The notes under the pieces: model-generated
What the model was told of the DNA's origin: nothing
The model's database searches: none
What the model saw: the letters and a program-made list of their open reading frames with translations, nothing else
Shown here: positions 52,057 through 61,839 of the stretch, piece by piece
How the letters are laid out: every line of letters starts with the position of its first letter
Numbering within the stretch: position 1 is the first letter of the stretch
Source of the DNA: Pseudomonas putida
Lineage (GTDB): Bacteria > Pseudomonadota > Gammaproteobacteria > Pseudomonadales > Pseudomonadaceae
Assembly (NCBI RefSeq): GCF_030159595.1
Contig: NZ_BSKJ01000004.1
Coordinates: 349,747-413,746 of the forward strand
DNA length: 64,000 bases
Direction of reading: 5' to 3'
Translations under genes and position numbers: made by a program

Positions 52057-52644
52057 ATGATGCTGATCAAGCAATTCCCTGACATTTCCCTTGAAGATAC
52101 GCTATTCGTCTTTGCCCTCGAGGCCGAGGCTGGCGATGTATTCACCCAGGTAACCACTGTGTTCACCGGCATTGGCAAGGTCAATGCTGCCATTGCCCTG
52201 ACCAAGGCCATTGCCGCGCGTAGGCCAAAACTCATCGTCAACCTCGGCTCGGCGGGTAGCCAGCGCCATGGCAAGGGCGAGGTGGTGTGCTGCAGCCGCT
52301 TCGTGCAGCGCGACATGGACGTGACCCCATTGGGCTTTGCCCGTTATGAAACACCGCTGTCGGACATTCCGGTGGTACTGGAGCACGGCACCGTAATCCC
52401 TGGCCTGGCGCTGGAAACCTGTGGCAGTGGAGACAACTTCGAGACCCATCATGGCGATGCGCCTTATGACGTGGTCGACATGGAAGCCTATGTGCTGGCA
52501 TTGATCGCACGCGACGAGAGCATTCCGTTTGTATGCCTGAAGTACATTTCCGATGATGCCGGCAGCGACGCTGCAGATGACTGGGCGGTACAGGTGCACC
52601 TGGCGGCCGAGGCGTTCAAGCGGGTGCTGTTCAGCCAGGGGTGA
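52057..52644 (+). CDS. Nucleoside phosphorylase/MTA-SAH nucleosidase-like protein
   Basis: Protein of 195 residues with the phosphorylase/nucleosidase fold. It has the glycine loop TGIGKVNAAIAL, NLGSAGS, the nucleoside-binding DMEAYVLA (Glu) and ISDDAGSDAADDW with the catalytic-type Asp. It is shorter than E. coli MtnN (about 232) but covers the core. It probably cleaves methylthioadenosine, S-adenosylhomocysteine or another purine nucleoside. The start may be either of two adjacent ATGs (52057, 52060). It stands alone. Confidence 0.78.
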   Translation: MMLIKQFPDISLEDTLFVFALEAEAGDVFTQVTTVFTGIGKVNAAIALTKAIAARRPKLIVNLGSAGSQRHGKGEVVCCSRFVQRDMDVTPLGFARYETPLSDIPVVLEHGTVIPGLALETCGSGDNFETHHGDAPYDVVDMEAYVLALIARDESIPFVCLKYISDDAGSDAADDWAVQVHLAAEAFKRVLFSQG

Positions 52645-52829
52645 CGGCCCTTGTCAGGTCTGGGCGGGCTTTTCAGTTGCTTTGAAAGTGCGACCGGTGC
52701 TGTCTGCCCGGGGTTCAGCACGCATGACCAGCGGAAAAGGCTGATGTCGGGTTGAACTTTGCGGTGGCTGACGTTTCCACCGCATACACGCCAAGACCCA
52801 GGAATGACCTGCCTACCCTGGAGGCAAAG

Positions 52830-53381
52830 ATGGCACGACATATCATTCATTTCACCGGGCCGATCAACTCGTCCACCTGTGGCAACCTCATCAATACCTG
52901 CTCTCGGGCGTTGCAGCAGGGAGCCGAGGTGCTGCAATTGAACATCGCCAGCCTGGGTGGCGAGTGCAGTTATGGGTTTACCTTGTACAACTTCCTGCGG
53001 GCGTTGCCGGTCGAGGTGCATACACACAACCTGGGCACGGTGGAGTCCATGGGCAACATCCTGTTCCTCGCCGGTGAACGGCGCACGGCATGCAGTTTTA
53101 GCAAGTTCTTGTTCCACCCGTTTCATTGGACCTTGCATGGCTCGGTGGACCATTCACGGATGGCCGAGTATGCAATGAGCCTGGATTATGATTTGCGGCT
53201 GTATGCGCAGATTGTCGCCGAACGGACTGCTGGGGCGACCGAGGTGCTGGATGTCCCACGTTACCTGATGGCCTATCCGCGAATATTGGGGCCTCGGGAG
53301 GCGCTGGAGAACGGGATGATCCATGCCATTGATGAAATGCCAATCGAGGTGGATGCGGTTCAGTGGAGTGTGCACGCCTGA
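52830..53381 (+). CDS. Orphan ClpP-like serine protease subunit
   Basis: Protein of 183 residues with a ClpP/crotonase fold: IASLGGECSYGFTLYNFLR, nucleophile Ser in GTVESMGN (S73), followed by LFLAGERRTA and a His in FLFHPFHW (H96); D141 is a possible third residue. The ATG at 52830 has CTGGAGG upstream. It is shorter and more divergent than housekeeping ClpP (about 210), lacks the usual Clp-ATPase partner gene and has no phage genes around it. It may be a dedicated peptidase or bind a Clp ATPase in trans. Confidence 0.75.
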   Translation: MARHIIHFTGPINSSTCGNLINTCSRALQQGAEVLQLNIASLGGECSYGFTLYNFLRALPVEVHTHNLGTVESMGNILFLAGERRTACSFSKFLFHPFHWTLHGSVDHSRMAEYAMSLDYDLRLYAQIVAERTAGATEVLDVPRYLMAYPRILGPREALENGMIHAIDEMPIEVDAVQWSVHA

Positions 53382-53479
53382 TGGGTTATGGGTTCCAATT
53401 GTTCGACAAAAATTTGAATTATCTGGCCATGACCGAATCAATCTGGTTGTCATCCATGGAGAAGAGGAGGCCCCCTGCG

Positions 53480-53749
53480 ATGCCTATCCCACAACTGTAC
53501 ATCATCGATTACCAACTGCATGGCCAGCCGCGCAGTTTCATCATTCGTCTGGAGCGGTTGGACAATGCCGAGGCCTGGCATTGGGCAAGTTGCGATGCGG
53601 GCATCGGCATCATTCCCAAGTTCGGGCGCGAAAAGATCAGGAAGATCAGCCGGCCCATGGCCGAGCGCTACGGGATTACCGCCGTGACTTGGCGGATTTC
53701 GGGGAGCAAGCCAAACCAGTCGGTGGGGGATCCGGCAGCGATGGTTTGA
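53480..53749 (+). CDS. Small conserved Pseudomonas protein (DUF6555-like)
   Basis: Protein of 89 residues (MPIPQLYIIDYQLHGQPRSF.., AEAWHWASCDAG, RPMAERYGIT..VTWR). I recall such proteins as a Pseudomonas-specific family of unknown function, probably DUF6555. The ATG at 53480 has a strong GAGGAGG; the open frame extends upstream but lacks that support. It lies 98 bp after the ClpP-like gene. Confidence 0.68.
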   Translation: MPIPQLYIIDYQLHGQPRSFIIRLERLDNAEAWHWASCDAGIGIIPKFGREKIRKISRPMAERYGITAVTWRISGSKPNQSVGDPAAMV

Positions 53750-53772
53750 TGCCACACGCGAAGCTGGCGGCG

Positions 53773-53796
53773 ACTTCGCGGTTGAACCCGCGAAGT
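53773..53796. repeat. REP-type palindrome
   Basis: ACTTCGCGG and CCCGCGAAGT around a short loop, between the small Pseudomonas gene and the convergent paaZ end. Confidence 0.6.
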
Positions 53797-53815
53797 GGCT
53801 GCCAAGGTCAGTCCA

Positions 53816-55870
53816 TCATTCAGGCTGCTTCAGCACCAAGGTCAGGATGTCATAGCTGGCCACCAGCTCACCCAGCTGGTTAGTCACTTCGACATCCCAC
53901 GCCACCACACCCTGCGGCTGGCCCAACGGGCTGGTCTTGCCCTGGTCGATCTTGCGCTTGCAGGTCAAGCGCGCCTGAATGGTGTCGCCAATGCCCACCG
54001 GGTTGATGAAGCGCAGGGTATCGAGGCCATAGTTGGCCAGCACCGGCCCGGCGCCCGGCGACACGAACAGGCCGGCCGCCGCCGACAGCACGAAGTAGCC
54101 ATGGGCAATGCGCTTGCCAAACTGCGATTCCTTGGCCGCGATTTCGTCGAAATGCATGTAGAAATGGTCACCCGACAGGCAACCGAAGTTCACCAGGTCG
54201 GCTTCGGTCACGGTGCGACGGTGGGTAAGCAGCGACTCGCCGATGCGCAGCTGCTCGAAGTAGCGGCGGAACGGGTGCACTTCGGTCTCGATCACTTCAG
54301 CACCGCGCACATACTCGCCGGTAACCGCCGTGAGCATGCTTGGCGAGCCTTGTACGGCAGCGCGTTGCAGGTAGTGTTTGACCGCACGCAGGCCTCCTAG
54401 CTCTTCGCCGCCGCCAGCGCGGCCCGGGCCGCCGTGCTTGAGTTGCGGCAGTGGCGAACCATGACCGGTGGATTCTTTTGCGGCTTCACTGTCGAGCACC
54501 AGCAGGCGGCCATGCCAGGCCGCCGCCACCGGAATGGCTTTGGCCGCCACGCTGCGGTCGGCGGTGACCAAGGTTGCCACCAGGCTGCCTTTACCACGTG
54601 CGGCCAGCGCCAAGGCTTCGTCCAGGTCGTCATAGGCCATCAGCGTACTGACCGGGCCGAACGCTTCGATATCGTGGGCACCGCCTTCAGCATGCGGGTC
54701 GCGGGCCTGCAGCAGGGTGGGCGCGAAGAAGGCACCCTCTGCCACGCCTTCACCACGCGGGGCGAAGCCGTCGCTGGCGCCGAACAACTGGTCACAGCTT
54801 TGCAGCAGGCTGCGTACCCGCTCCGCCACGTCGTGCTGCTGGTCGTGGGAGGCCAGGGCGCCCATGCGTACGCCTTCCAGCGACGGGTCACCTACCACCA
54901 CCTTGCTCAAGCGCTCACGCAAGCGCGTGGCGACCGCATCAATGTGCTTGGCCGGCACGATGGCGCGGCGGATGGCGGTGCATTTCTGGCCGGCCTTGGT
55001 GGTCATTTCCCGCACCACCTCTTTGATGTACAGGTCGAACTCTTCGCTGTCCGGGGTTACGTCCGGGCCAAGGATGGCGCAGTTCAGCGAGTCGGCTTCG
55101 GCGGTGAACGGCACCGAATTGCGCACCAGGTTCGGCGTGACGCGCAATTTGGCGGCGGTATCGGCGGAACCGGTGAAGGTCACCACGTCCTGGCCTTGCA
55201 GGCGGTCGAGCAGGTCGCCAGTGCTGCCGATCACCAGTTGCAGGCTGCCTTCCGGCAGCAGGCCGGAGGCGTTCATCAAGCGCACGACGGCTTCGGTCAG
55301 GTAGCTGGTGGAGGTCGCAGGCTTGACGATACACGGCATACCGGCCAGGAAGGTCGGCGCGAACTTCTCCAGCATGCCCCAGATGGGGAAGTTGAACGCG
55401 TTGATGTGCACCGCAACGCCCGCGCGCGGCACCAGGATGTGGCTGCCGGCGAAATGGCCTTGTTTGCCGAGCGCAATGGCGGGGCCTTCGTGCACCAGGT
55501 TACCCGACGGCAGCTCACGGCTGCCGATGCCGGCATAGGCGAACAGCGTGGCGTTGCCGCCCTCGATGTCGATCCAGCTGTCGGCACGGGTAGCGCCGCT
55601 GTGGTGCGACAGGGCGTAAAGCTGTTCCTTGCGTTCGGCAAGGTACAAGGCCAGTGCTTTGAGGCGTTGGGCGCGCTGCTGGAAGTCCATGGACATCAAG
55701 CTGGCCAGGCCATGGGCTCGGGCGTAGTCCACGGCTTCGGCAAAGTCCGGGCGCTCTTCATGGCTGTAGGCGAGCACATGGCCGTCGAGGGCGCTGCGCA
55801 GGGCTTGGGCGCCGTGCTGGCCCAACCAACGGCCGGCGATGAAGCTTTGCAGAGTAGGGGCGGCAGACAT
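53816..55870 (-). CDS. paaZ: Bifunctional oxepin-CoA hydrolase/aldehyde dehydrogenase PaaZ
   Basis: Ring-opening enzyme of aerobic phenylacetate degradation, 684 residues. The N-terminal aldehyde dehydrogenase domain (about 1-520) has the catalytic Glu in TAEADSLNC and Cys in [10 protein letters not shown]. The C-terminal MaoC-type hydratase domain (about 535-684) has the Asp/His pair in [11 protein letters not shown]. It converts oxepin-CoA to 3-oxo-5,6-dehydrosuberoyl-CoA. The ATG at 55870 is preferred (GGAG eight bases upstream, standard N-terminus). It is the last gene of this minus-strand paa segment. Confidence 0.93.
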   Translation of the reverse strand: MSAAPTLQSFIAGRWLGQHGAQALRSALDGHVLAYSHEERPDFAEAVDYARAHGLASLMSMDFQQRAQRLKALALYLAERKEQLYALSHHSGATRADSWIDIEGGNATLFAYAGIGSRELPSGNLVHEGPAIALGKQGHFAGSHILVPRAGVAVHINAFNFPIWGMLEKFAPTFLAGMPCIVKPATSTSYLTEAVVRLMNASGLLPEGSLQLVIGSTGDLLDRLQGQDVVTFTGSADTAAKLRVTPNLVRNSVPFTAEADSLNCAILGPDVTPDSEEFDLYIKEVVREMTTKAGQKCTAIRRAIVPAKHIDAVATRLRERLSKVVVGDPSLEGVRMGALASHDQQHDVAERVRSLLQSCDQLFGASDGFAPRGEGVAEGAFFAPTLLQARDPHAEGGAHDIEAFGPVSTLMAYDDLDEALALAARGKGSLVATLVTADRSVAAKAIPVAAAWHGRLLVLDSEAAKESTGHGSPLPQLKHGGPGRAGGGEELGGLRAVKHYLQRAAVQGSPSMLTAVTGEYVRGAEVIETEVHPFRRYFEQLRIGESLLTHRRTVTEADLVNFGCLSGDHFYMHFDEIAAKESQFGKRIAHGYFVLSAAAGLFVSPGAGPVLANYGLDTLRFINPVGIGDTIQARLTCKRKIDQGKTSPLGQPQGVVAWDVEVTNQLGELVASYDILTLVLKQPE

Positions 55871-55906
55871 GCTGTTCTCCATGCTGTTCAAATGTAGGGG
55901 GCGCTG

Positions 55907-57160
55907 TTACCACAGCGCCACGGTGTAGCCGATGATCAGGCGGTTTTCGTCCACGGCGTTGGTCAGGCCATTGCCGGAACGGAAGGTGACGTTGCGCCAG
56001 CGCAGGCTGACGTCCTTGAACGGGCCGCTCTGGATGACGTAGGTGATGTCGGTGTCGCGCTCGCGCTCGCGGCCATTGCTGACGGTGGCGGTTTCAGCGT
56101 GGCGGCCGTCGGTATAACGGGTCATGAAGCTCAGGCCGGGGATGCCCATCGCGACAAAGTCGTAGTCATAGCGCACTTGCCAGGAGTCCAGCCCGGCGCG
56201 GGTGAAGGTGTTGTAGGTCACCAGGTTGACGGTGAACGGGTCGCCGCCGTTGACGAACGGGAAGGCACTGTCGCCCGACATCTGTTGCCAAGTGGCCGTG
56301 AACTTGTGCGCCCGCACGCCGAGGGTGAACATGGCGTTGAAGTTGCGGTTATCGATGTTGCCGGCACGTTCGGCACCGTCGTTGCGGCTGTCGAAGTAGC
56401 GCAGGTCGCTGCGCAGGCTAATGCCTTCGCTCAATGGGCGGGTGTCGATCAGGCCGACGAACTGCTGGCGGTAGATATCCTCGAGCTTGGCGTAGTAGTA
56501 GCTGACACTGGTTTGCGGGGTGATGGCGTAGCTGCCACCGCCAAAGTCCAGGTGGTCACTGCTGGCAGCGCCATAGCCGATGTCGTCACGGCCCGAAGAA
56601 TCGCGCAGGTTGGCCTTGGTCAAGCGGCCGGCGTTGAAGGTGAGGCCATCGACATCCTGGCTGGTCAGCAAGCCGCCCTGGAAGGTGGACGCCAGCAGGC
56701 GGGTGTCGTTGTAGACCACTACCGGCAAGATTGGCTGCAAGGTGCCCAGGCGCAGGGTGCTCTTGGAAACCCGTACCTTGCCGGTCAGGCCCAGTTCGCT
56801 GTAGTCATCGACCGGTTCATGGCTGTTGGGGCCGAAGGGCAGCAGGCCGGTATTGCGGCGATCGCGGCTGGAGTCGAGCTTGATGCCCAACTGGCCCATG
56901 GCGTCGACGCCAACGCCGACCGGGCCCTCGGTGAAGCCCGATTCCAGCTTGGCGGTAAAGCCCTGGCCCCATTCCTCGGCCTTGGCCTGCGGGGCGTTGC
57001 TCTGGCGGAAGTCGCGGTTGATGTAGTGGTTGCGCAGCTCCAGGCGTGCGTGGCTGTCGCCGATGAAGTCTGCCATCGCTGGCAAGGGCAATGCGAGGGT
57101 GGCCAGCCAGGCAGCTGACATGAAGTGCGAGCGGTTCATTGTTGTTGTTTTACCCGACAT
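55907..57160 (-). CDS. OprD-family porin, phenylacetate uptake (PhaK-like)
   Basis: Outer-membrane channel of 417 residues with a signal peptide (LALPLPAMA-DF) and an OprD-type barrel ([29 protein letters not shown], final ENRLIIGYTVALW). It lies between the permease gene and paaZ and corresponds to the phenylacetate-specific porin PhaK of P. putida U. The ATG at 57160 has AAGGA eight bases upstream. Codons 4-8 contain a run of ACA codons forming a strong Hfq/Crc-type motif. Confidence 0.9.
   Translation of the reverse strand: MSGKTTTMNRSHFMSAAWLATLALPLPAMADFIGDSHARLELRNHYINRDFRQSNAPQAKAEEWGQGFTAKLESGFTEGPVGVGVDAMGQLGIKLDSSRDRRNTGLLPFGPNSHEPVDDYSELGLTGKVRVSKSTLRLGTLQPILPVVVYNDTRLLASTFQGGLLTSQDVDGLTFNAGRLTKANLRDSSGRDDIGYGAASSDHLDFGGGSYAITPQTSVSYYYAKLEDIYRQQFVGLIDTRPLSEGISLRSDLRYFDSRNDGAERAGNIDNRNFNAMFTLGVRAHKFTATWQQMSGDSAFPFVNGGDPFTVNLVTYNTFTRAGLDSWQVRYDYDFVAMGIPGLSFMTRYTDGRHAETATVSNGRERERDTDITYVIQSGPFKDVSLRWRNVTFRSGNGLTNAVDENRLIIGYTVALW
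57139..57151 (-). promoter_or_regulatory. Hfq/Crc-type motif at the start of the porin gene
   Basis: On the minus strand AAAACAACAACAA begins nine bases after the A of the porin ATG. It contains perfect AAYAAYAA matches and is well placed to block translation initiation when bound by Hfq/Crc. Confidence 0.6.
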
Positions 57161-57178
57161 GGTTGTTCGTCCTTGAAG

Positions 57179-58741
57179 TCAGTGCTTGCTGGCGCCGGCA
57201 GCGCCGATACCGGTCATGGAACGGATGAACTGGGCCAGGTAGCGGCCGCGCTCTTCAGTGGCACGCTCGGAGCTGTCGGTAACCGAGAACACCCAGGCAC
57301 TCAGGAAGGCCAGGCTCATGGAGAACAATGCCGGGTTGCTGTAGGGGAACAGCGCTTTTTCGTTGTGCAGTACGTTGACCCATACTGCCGGGCCCAGTAC
57401 CACCAGCAGCACCGCAGAGGCCAGGCCGGCCATGCTGCCGCACACCGCGCCACGCGTGGTCAGGCCTTTCCAGAACATCGAGAGCAGCAGCACCGGGAAA
57501 TTGACCGAAGCGGCCACTGCCAGCACCAGGCCGGAGAGGAAGGCAATGTTCTGCGACTCGAACATCAGGCCGAGCATCACCGCCAGCAAACCGATCAACA
57601 GGGTGGCGATACGCGAAACGCGCATCTCTTCCTGCTCGGTGGCCTTGCCTTGACGGAACACACAGGCATACAGGTCGTGGGACACAGCCGACGCGCCAGA
57701 CAGTGCCAAGCCAGCGACCACGGCCAGGATGGTGGCGAAGGCCACGGCCGAGATGAAGCCAAGGAACAGGTTGCCACCGACGGCCTGGGCCAGGTGCACG
57801 GCGACCATGTTGCCGCCACCAATGATTGCGCCAGTGGCATCGCGGTAGGACGGCTCGGTGCCAACCATCACGATGGCGCCAAAGCCGACAATGATCAGCA
57901 GCAGGTAGAAGTAACCAATGAAGCCGGTGGCGTAGAACACGCTCTTGCGTGCTTCCTTGGCATCACTGACAGTAAAGAAACGCATCAGGATATGCGGCAG
58001 GCCAGCGGTGCCGAACATCATGCCCAGGCCCAGCGAAATGGCATCTACCGGATTGGACAGCAAGCCGCCGGGTGCCATGATCGCCTGGCCCTTGGCATGC
58101 ACGGCCACGGCGCTGGCGAACATCGCCTCGGTGCTGAAGCCGAAGTGCTTGAGCACCATGAAGGCCATGAAGCTGGTGCCCGACAGTAGCATCACCGCCT
58201 TGATGATCTGCACCCAGGTGGTGGCAAGCATGCCGCCGAAGGTGACATAGGCAACCATCAGCACGCCGACCAGCATCACCGCATACAGGTAGCTGATACC
58301 GAACAGCAGCTCGATCAGCTTGCCGGCGCCGACCATTTGCGCCACCAGGTACATCAACGCCACCACCAGGGTGCCGAATGCCGACGTCAGGCGCACCGGG
58401 GTTTGTGCCAGGCGATAGCTGACCACGTCGGCAAAGGTGTACTTGCCCAGGTTGCGCAGGCGCTCGGCGATCAGGAACAGGATGATCGGCCAGCCGGCCA
58501 GCACGCCCAGGGCATACAGCAGACCATCGTAGCCGTTCATGAACATCATGGCTGAGATGCCCAGGAAGGAGGCGGCACTGATCATGTCGCCCGCGATCGC
58601 CAGGCCGTTCTGCATACCGGTCAGCCCCCCGCCGGCGGTATAGAAGTCGCTGGCCGAGCGGGTGCGCAGGGCAGCCCAGCGGGTGACCAACAGGGTAAAG
58701 CAGACAAACACCATGAACATCGAGATGGCTGTCCAGTTCAT
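57179..58741 (-). CDS. Sodium:solute symporter (ActP-like phenylacetate permease)
   Basis: Inner-membrane SSS-family transporter of 520 residues with about 13 hydrophobic segments. Typical segments are [33 protein letters not shown] near the N-terminus and [15 protein letters not shown] in the middle, as in acetate permease ActP. Its position in the paa cluster matches the phenylacetate permease PhaJ/PaaL of P. putida U. The start (58741) overlaps the DUF485 stop by ATGA. Confidence 0.9.
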   Translation of the reverse strand: MNWTAISMFMVFVCFTLLVTRWAALRTRSASDFYTAGGGLTGMQNGLAIAGDMISAASFLGISAMMFMNGYDGLLYALGVLAGWPIILFLIAERLRNLGKYTFADVVSYRLAQTPVRLTSAFGTLVVALMYLVAQMVGAGKLIELLFGISYLYAVMLVGVLMVAYVTFGGMLATTWVQIIKAVMLLSGTSFMAFMVLKHFGFSTEAMFASAVAVHAKGQAIMAPGGLLSNPVDAISLGLGMMFGTAGLPHILMRFFTVSDAKEARKSVFYATGFIGYFYLLLIIVGFGAIVMVGTEPSYRDATGAIIGGGNMVAVHLAQAVGGNLFLGFISAVAFATILAVVAGLALSGASAVSHDLYACVFRQGKATEQEEMRVSRIATLLIGLLAVMLGLMFESQNIAFLSGLVLAVAASVNFPVLLLSMFWKGLTTRGAVCGSMAGLASAVLLVVLGPAVWVNVLHNEKALFPYSNPALFSMSLAFLSAWVFSVTDSSERATEERGRYLAQFIRSMTGIGAAGASKH

Positions 58742-59046
58742 TGTGCGCACTCCTGCTTGACCTTGTCGTTGAGCGGGTCAAGTACGTTGTTGGCACGATG
58801 TACATAGATACCGGTCAAGGCGAAGGACAGCAGCACCATCAGCACGCCCACCAGCATGCCGACGGTGGTCACACCGCCGCTGAGGGATTGGCCAAGGGTG
58901 CTGGGGGAGAACGCCACCAGCAAGACGAAGCCGTAGTAGATCACCAGCATGGCCAGGGTGAGGCTGCCGTTGAGGCGACGTTTGCGCCGCACCAGGTGCT
59001 GGAAGTCGGGGTGGTTGGCGATGCTTTCTATGCGTTCGGGTGTCAT
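58738..59046 (-). CDS. DUF485 inner-membrane protein (YjcH-like)
   Basis: Small membrane protein of 102 residues with two hydrophobic helices (about 30-52 and 62-85) and the conserved start [22 protein letters not shown]485 genes nearly always precede ActP-type symporter genes, as here, with a 4-bp overlap, so it is probably an accessory subunit or chaperone of the permease. Confidence 0.88.
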   Translation of the reverse strand: MTPERIESIANHPDFQHLVRRKRRLNGSLTLAMLVIYYGFVLLVAFSPSTLGQSLSGGVTTVGMLVGVLMVLLSFALTGIYVHRANNVLDPLNDKVKQECAQ

Positions 59047-59065
59047 GGCAAGCGATCTCTTGGTG

Positions 59066-59082
59066 TTGTAATTGTTTTGTTG
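59066..59082 (-). promoter_or_regulatory. Hfq/Crc-type motif before the DUF485-permease genes
   Basis: On the minus strand CAACAAAACAATTACAA lies about 20-35 nt before the DUF485 start. It is A/C-rich with repeated AAN units. Confidence 0.5.
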
Positions 59083-59111
59083 AGGTCACGCAGGTGTTGC
59101 GGTGTTGCTCA

Positions 59112-59139
59112 GGGCCTCTTCGCGGGTTTACCCGCAAAG
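59112..59139. repeat. REP-type hairpin between paaE and the permease genes
   Basis: GGGCCTCTTCGCGGGTTTACCCGC: a short REP copy in the 107-bp gap, separating the catalytic paaABCDE block from the transport block. Confidence 0.6.
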
Positions 59140-59153
59140 CAAGCGCCGCGGTC

Positions 59154-60230
59154 TTAAAGCTGGTCGAAGTCGAGCACCACCTTGTCGCTCACCGGGTAGG
59201 TCTGGCACGAAAGCACATAGCCAGCCGCGACTTCGTAGTCCTCCAGGGCATGGTTGCTGTCCATTTCCACTTCGCCTTCGATCACCCGGCACTTGCAGGT
59301 CGAGCACACGCCGGCCTTGCAGGAGTAGGGCAGCTCGGCGCCGATGGCGTTGCCAGCGTCCAGCACGTTCTGGGTGTTACGAGGAAGGTCGAAGGTGAGG
59401 GCGCGGCCGTCGCTGATCACGGTGATATGGCTAAGCGCCGAGTCCACCTGGCGCGCAGCCTCGCGGGCCTCACGACGCGTTTCGCTGCCGGCAGCAGCAA
59501 ACAGTTCGAAATGAATGCGCTCCTTGCCCAGGCCATTGGCCTGCAGGCTGTCGCGCACCGTTTCGGTCATCGCCTGGGGGCCGCAAATGAAAGCTGCGTC
59601 CAGGCCGGGAACGTTTAGCCAGCGCGAGAACAGTTGCCCGCACTTGTCGGCGTCGATGCGACCGTTGTACAGGTCGACATCCTGCTGCTCGCGGCTGAAC
59701 ACGAAAATCAGGTTCAAGCGGTCGAGGTAGCGGTTTTTCAGGTCTTCGAGCTTGTCGCGGAATAGCGCACCCGAGCTGGAACGGTTGCCGTACAGCAAGG
59801 TGAAGCGGCTGTGCGGCTCACTGTCGAGGGTGGTGCCAATGATCGACAGTATCGGGGTGATGCCGCTGCCGGCGGCCACGCCCAGGTAATTGCCCTGGCG
59901 GGCAGGGTCCAGCGGCACGAAGAAGCTGCCCGATGGCGGCATCACGTCCAGTTGCTGGCCGGCTTTGAGCACATCGTTGGCAAACGCCGAGAAACGCCCG
60001 CCTGGCACGCGCTTGACGGCCACGCGCAGCTCGCCATCCTGTACGGCACTGCAGATGGAGTAGGAACGGCGGACTTCTTCGTTGTCCAACTGGGTACGCA
60101 TGACCAGGTACTGGCCCTGAGTGAAGCGGAACTGGTCCTGCAGGTGATCGGGCACCTCGAAAGCAATCGACACCGCATCACGGGTCTCGTTGCGCACTTG
60201 CTTGATGGTCAGGCTGTGAAACTGGCTCAT
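59154..60230 (-). CDS. paaE: Phenylacetyl-CoA epoxidase reductase subunit PaaE
   Basis: NADPH-dependent electron donor to the epoxidase, 358 residues. It has an N-terminal FAD-binding domain (EVRRSYSICSAV), an NAD(P) domain (GVAAGSGITPILSI) and a C-terminal plant-type [2Fe-2S] domain (CKAGVCSTCKCRV..LSCQ). This is the reverse domain order to BenC, typical of PaaE. The ATG at 60230 begins the family N-terminus (MSQFHSLTIKQV). It lies 15 bp after paaD. Confidence 0.93.
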   Translation of the reverse strand: MSQFHSLTIKQVRNETRDAVSIAFEVPDHLQDQFRFTQGQYLVMRTQLDNEEVRRSYSICSAVQDGELRVAVKRVPGGRFSAFANDVLKAGQQLDVMPPSGSFFVPLDPARQGNYLGVAAGSGITPILSIIGTTLDSEPHSRFTLLYGNRSSSGALFRDKLEDLKNRYLDRLNLIFVFSREQQDVDLYNGRIDADKCGQLFSRWLNVPGLDAAFICGPQAMTETVRDSLQANGLGKERIHFELFAAAGSETRREAREAARQVDSALSHITVISDGRALTFDLPRNTQNVLDAGNAIGAELPYSCKAGVCSTCKCRVIEGEVEMDSNHALEDYEVAAGYVLSCQTYPVSDKVVLDFDQL

Positions 60231-60245
60231 GGTGTTCTCCACGGC

Positions 60246-60779
60246 TCAAATGCATTTGAAATAGTCGAACGGCTCCAGGCACTCGCGGCAGCGGTACAGC
60301 GCCTTGCACGCGGTGGAGCCGAACTGGCTGAGCAATTCGGTATGCGCGCTGCCGCATTGCGGGCAGCACACTTGGGGCACCTCACCGAGCAGGCTGCGCT
60401 TGTTCGCGCTGCCGTGTGGCGGCGCGATGCCATAAGCCCGCAGGCGCTCACGGCCCAACTCGCTGATCCAGTCAGTGCTCCAGGCCGGGGTCAGCCGGCG
60501 CTCAAGGTCTGGCGCGGCAAAGCCGGCCTGCTCCAGCGCTTGGCGGATATCACCCTCGATCACCTCGGTGGCCGGGCAGCCGGAGTAAGTAGGGGTGACC
60601 ACCAGGTGAAGGTGGCCGGCGCGCCAGTCGAGGCCGCGCACGATCCCCAGGTCCACCACACTAACCACCGGCACTTCCGGGTCCATGACCTGGGCCAGTA
60701 CCTCCCAGGCCCGGGCCAGGTCGTCGCCGCGTGGCGCCCGCGCGCCACGGTCGCCGGCAATCAGCTCACCAGGTTGCAT
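60246..60779 (-). CDS. paaD: Phenylacetate pathway protein PaaD
   Basis: Protein of 177 residues with an N-terminal MIP18/DUF59 domain (WEVLAQVMDPEVPVVSVVDLGIVRGL, TYSGCPATEVI) and a C-terminal Cys-rich zinc-like tail (CCPQCGS..CKALYRCRECLEPFDYFKC). PaaD is needed for maturation of the epoxidase, probably in Fe-S assembly for PaaE. Its 5' end overlaps paaC by 14 bp. Confidence 0.92.
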   Translation of the reverse strand: MQPGELIAGDRGARAPRGDDLARAWEVLAQVMDPEVPVVSVVDLGIVRGLDWRAGHLHLVVTPTYSGCPATEVIEGDIRQALEQAGFAAPDLERRLTPAWSTDWISELGRERLRAYGIAPPHGSANKRSLLGEVPQVCCPQCGSAHTELLSQFGSTACKALYRCRECLEPFDYFKCI

Positions 60780-61524
60780 CGGGGTAAGCCCTTGGCAGGA
60801 ACTGCATCTCGGCCAGCAGCAGGCCCAAGTGCTCGGTGTGCAGGCCTTGGCGACTGTCCAGGTAGAAGTGGCTGGCAGCCTTGGGCAGCGGCAGCTCGAC
60901 CGAAGCGAAGGTCTCGCTCACCTGTTTCAGCCAGGCAGCACCCACGGTGGCCGGGTCGGCGGCGATCCCCACTTCGGCCAATTGCACCTCGTTGTCGCTG
61001 GCGGCTGTCAGCTCGACGGTGAAGCGCCACAGGGCCGCAATGGCGGCGAGCATGCGTTGGCGGCTTTCTTCTGTGCCGCCGCCCAGGCGCTGCACCCACT
61101 CGCTGGAGCGGCGCAGGTGGTAGGTGACTTCCTTGAGTGCCTTGGCGGCGATACCGGCAATACGCTCGTCGCTGGACCCGGCCAAGCCCTGTAGCACGGC
61201 GAAGTGCCAGGCGTCGTAGAGGAACTGCTTGGTCATGGTGACGGCGAAATCGCCGTTGGGTTGCTCGACCAGCAGCAGGTTGCGGTAGGCCCGCTCGTCT
61301 CGGCGGAAGGCCAGGGCGTCGGCGTCGCGGCCGTCGTCAAGCAGCTCGGCGGCGTATTCCAGCCAGTTGCGCGCCTGGCCGACCAGGTCGAGGCCAACGT
61401 TCATCAGGGCCAGTTCTTCTTCGATGGCAGGGGCGTGGCCACACCATTCGCAGAGGCGCTGTCCTTGTACCAGGGCACTGTCGCCAAGCAGCAGCAGGTA
61501 GGGGATAAGGGTTTCGTTGTGCAT
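60766..61524 (-). CDS. paaC: Phenylacetyl-CoA epoxidase structural subunit PaaC
   Basis: Ferritin-like non-catalytic subunit of 252 residues that pairs with PaaA. It starts MHNETLIPYLLLLGDSALVQGQRLCEWCGHAP and contains ALMNVGLDLVGQARNWLEYAAEL, both family signatures. The ATG at 61522-61524 gives the standard length; a longer frame upstream is a shadow of the paaB region. It lies 8 bp after paaB. Confidence 0.93.
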   Translation of the reverse strand: MHNETLIPYLLLLGDSALVQGQRLCEWCGHAPAIEEELALMNVGLDLVGQARNWLEYAAELLDDGRDADALAFRRDERAYRNLLLVEQPNGDFAVTMTKQFLYDAWHFAVLQGLAGSSDERIAGIAAKALKEVTYHLRRSSEWVQRLGGGTEESRQRMLAAIAALWRFTVELTAASDNEVQLAEVGIAADPATVGAAWLKQVSETFASVELPLPKAASHFYLDSRQGLHTEHLGLLLAEMQFLPRAYPDATW

Positions 61525-61532
61525 GGCCAACC

Positions 61533-61814
61533 TCACATGTGTCCGACTTCGTCGGGAAGCTCGTAGAAGCTGGCATGGCGGTAGACCTTGTCGTCCGAAG
61601 GGGCGAACAGCGGGTCTTTTTCGTCGGGGGAGGAGGCAGTGATCAGCGCCGAAGGCACCACCCACAGGCTGACACCCTCGCTGCGACGGGTGTAAAGCTC
61701 GCGGGCATTCTCGATGGCCATGGCGGCATCGGCGGCGTGCACGCTGCCGACATGCTTGTGGTTAAGGCCGTGCTTGCTGCGCACGAACACTTCGTAGAGG
61801 GTCCAAACAGACAT
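61533..61814 (-). CDS. paaB: Phenylacetyl-CoA epoxidase subunit PaaB
   Basis: Small subunit of 93 residues (MSVWTLYEVFVRSKHGLNHKHVGSVHAADA) that bridges PaaAC dimers. Length and sequence are standard. The ATG at 61814 is 25 bp after the paaA stop and has GGAGATCG upstream. Confidence 0.94.
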   Translation of the reverse strand: MSVWTLYEVFVRSKHGLNHKHVGSVHAADAAMAIENARELYTRRSEGVSLWVVPSALITASSPDEKDPLFAPSDDKVYRHASFYELPDEVGHM

Positions 61815-61839
61815 TTTCGATCTCCGCATCAATCGCCGC

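Noticed and set aside
54434..55897. Plus-strand open frame of 487 codons opposite paaZ
   Set aside because: Antisense shadow of PaaZ; no ribosome-binding site or recognisable domain.
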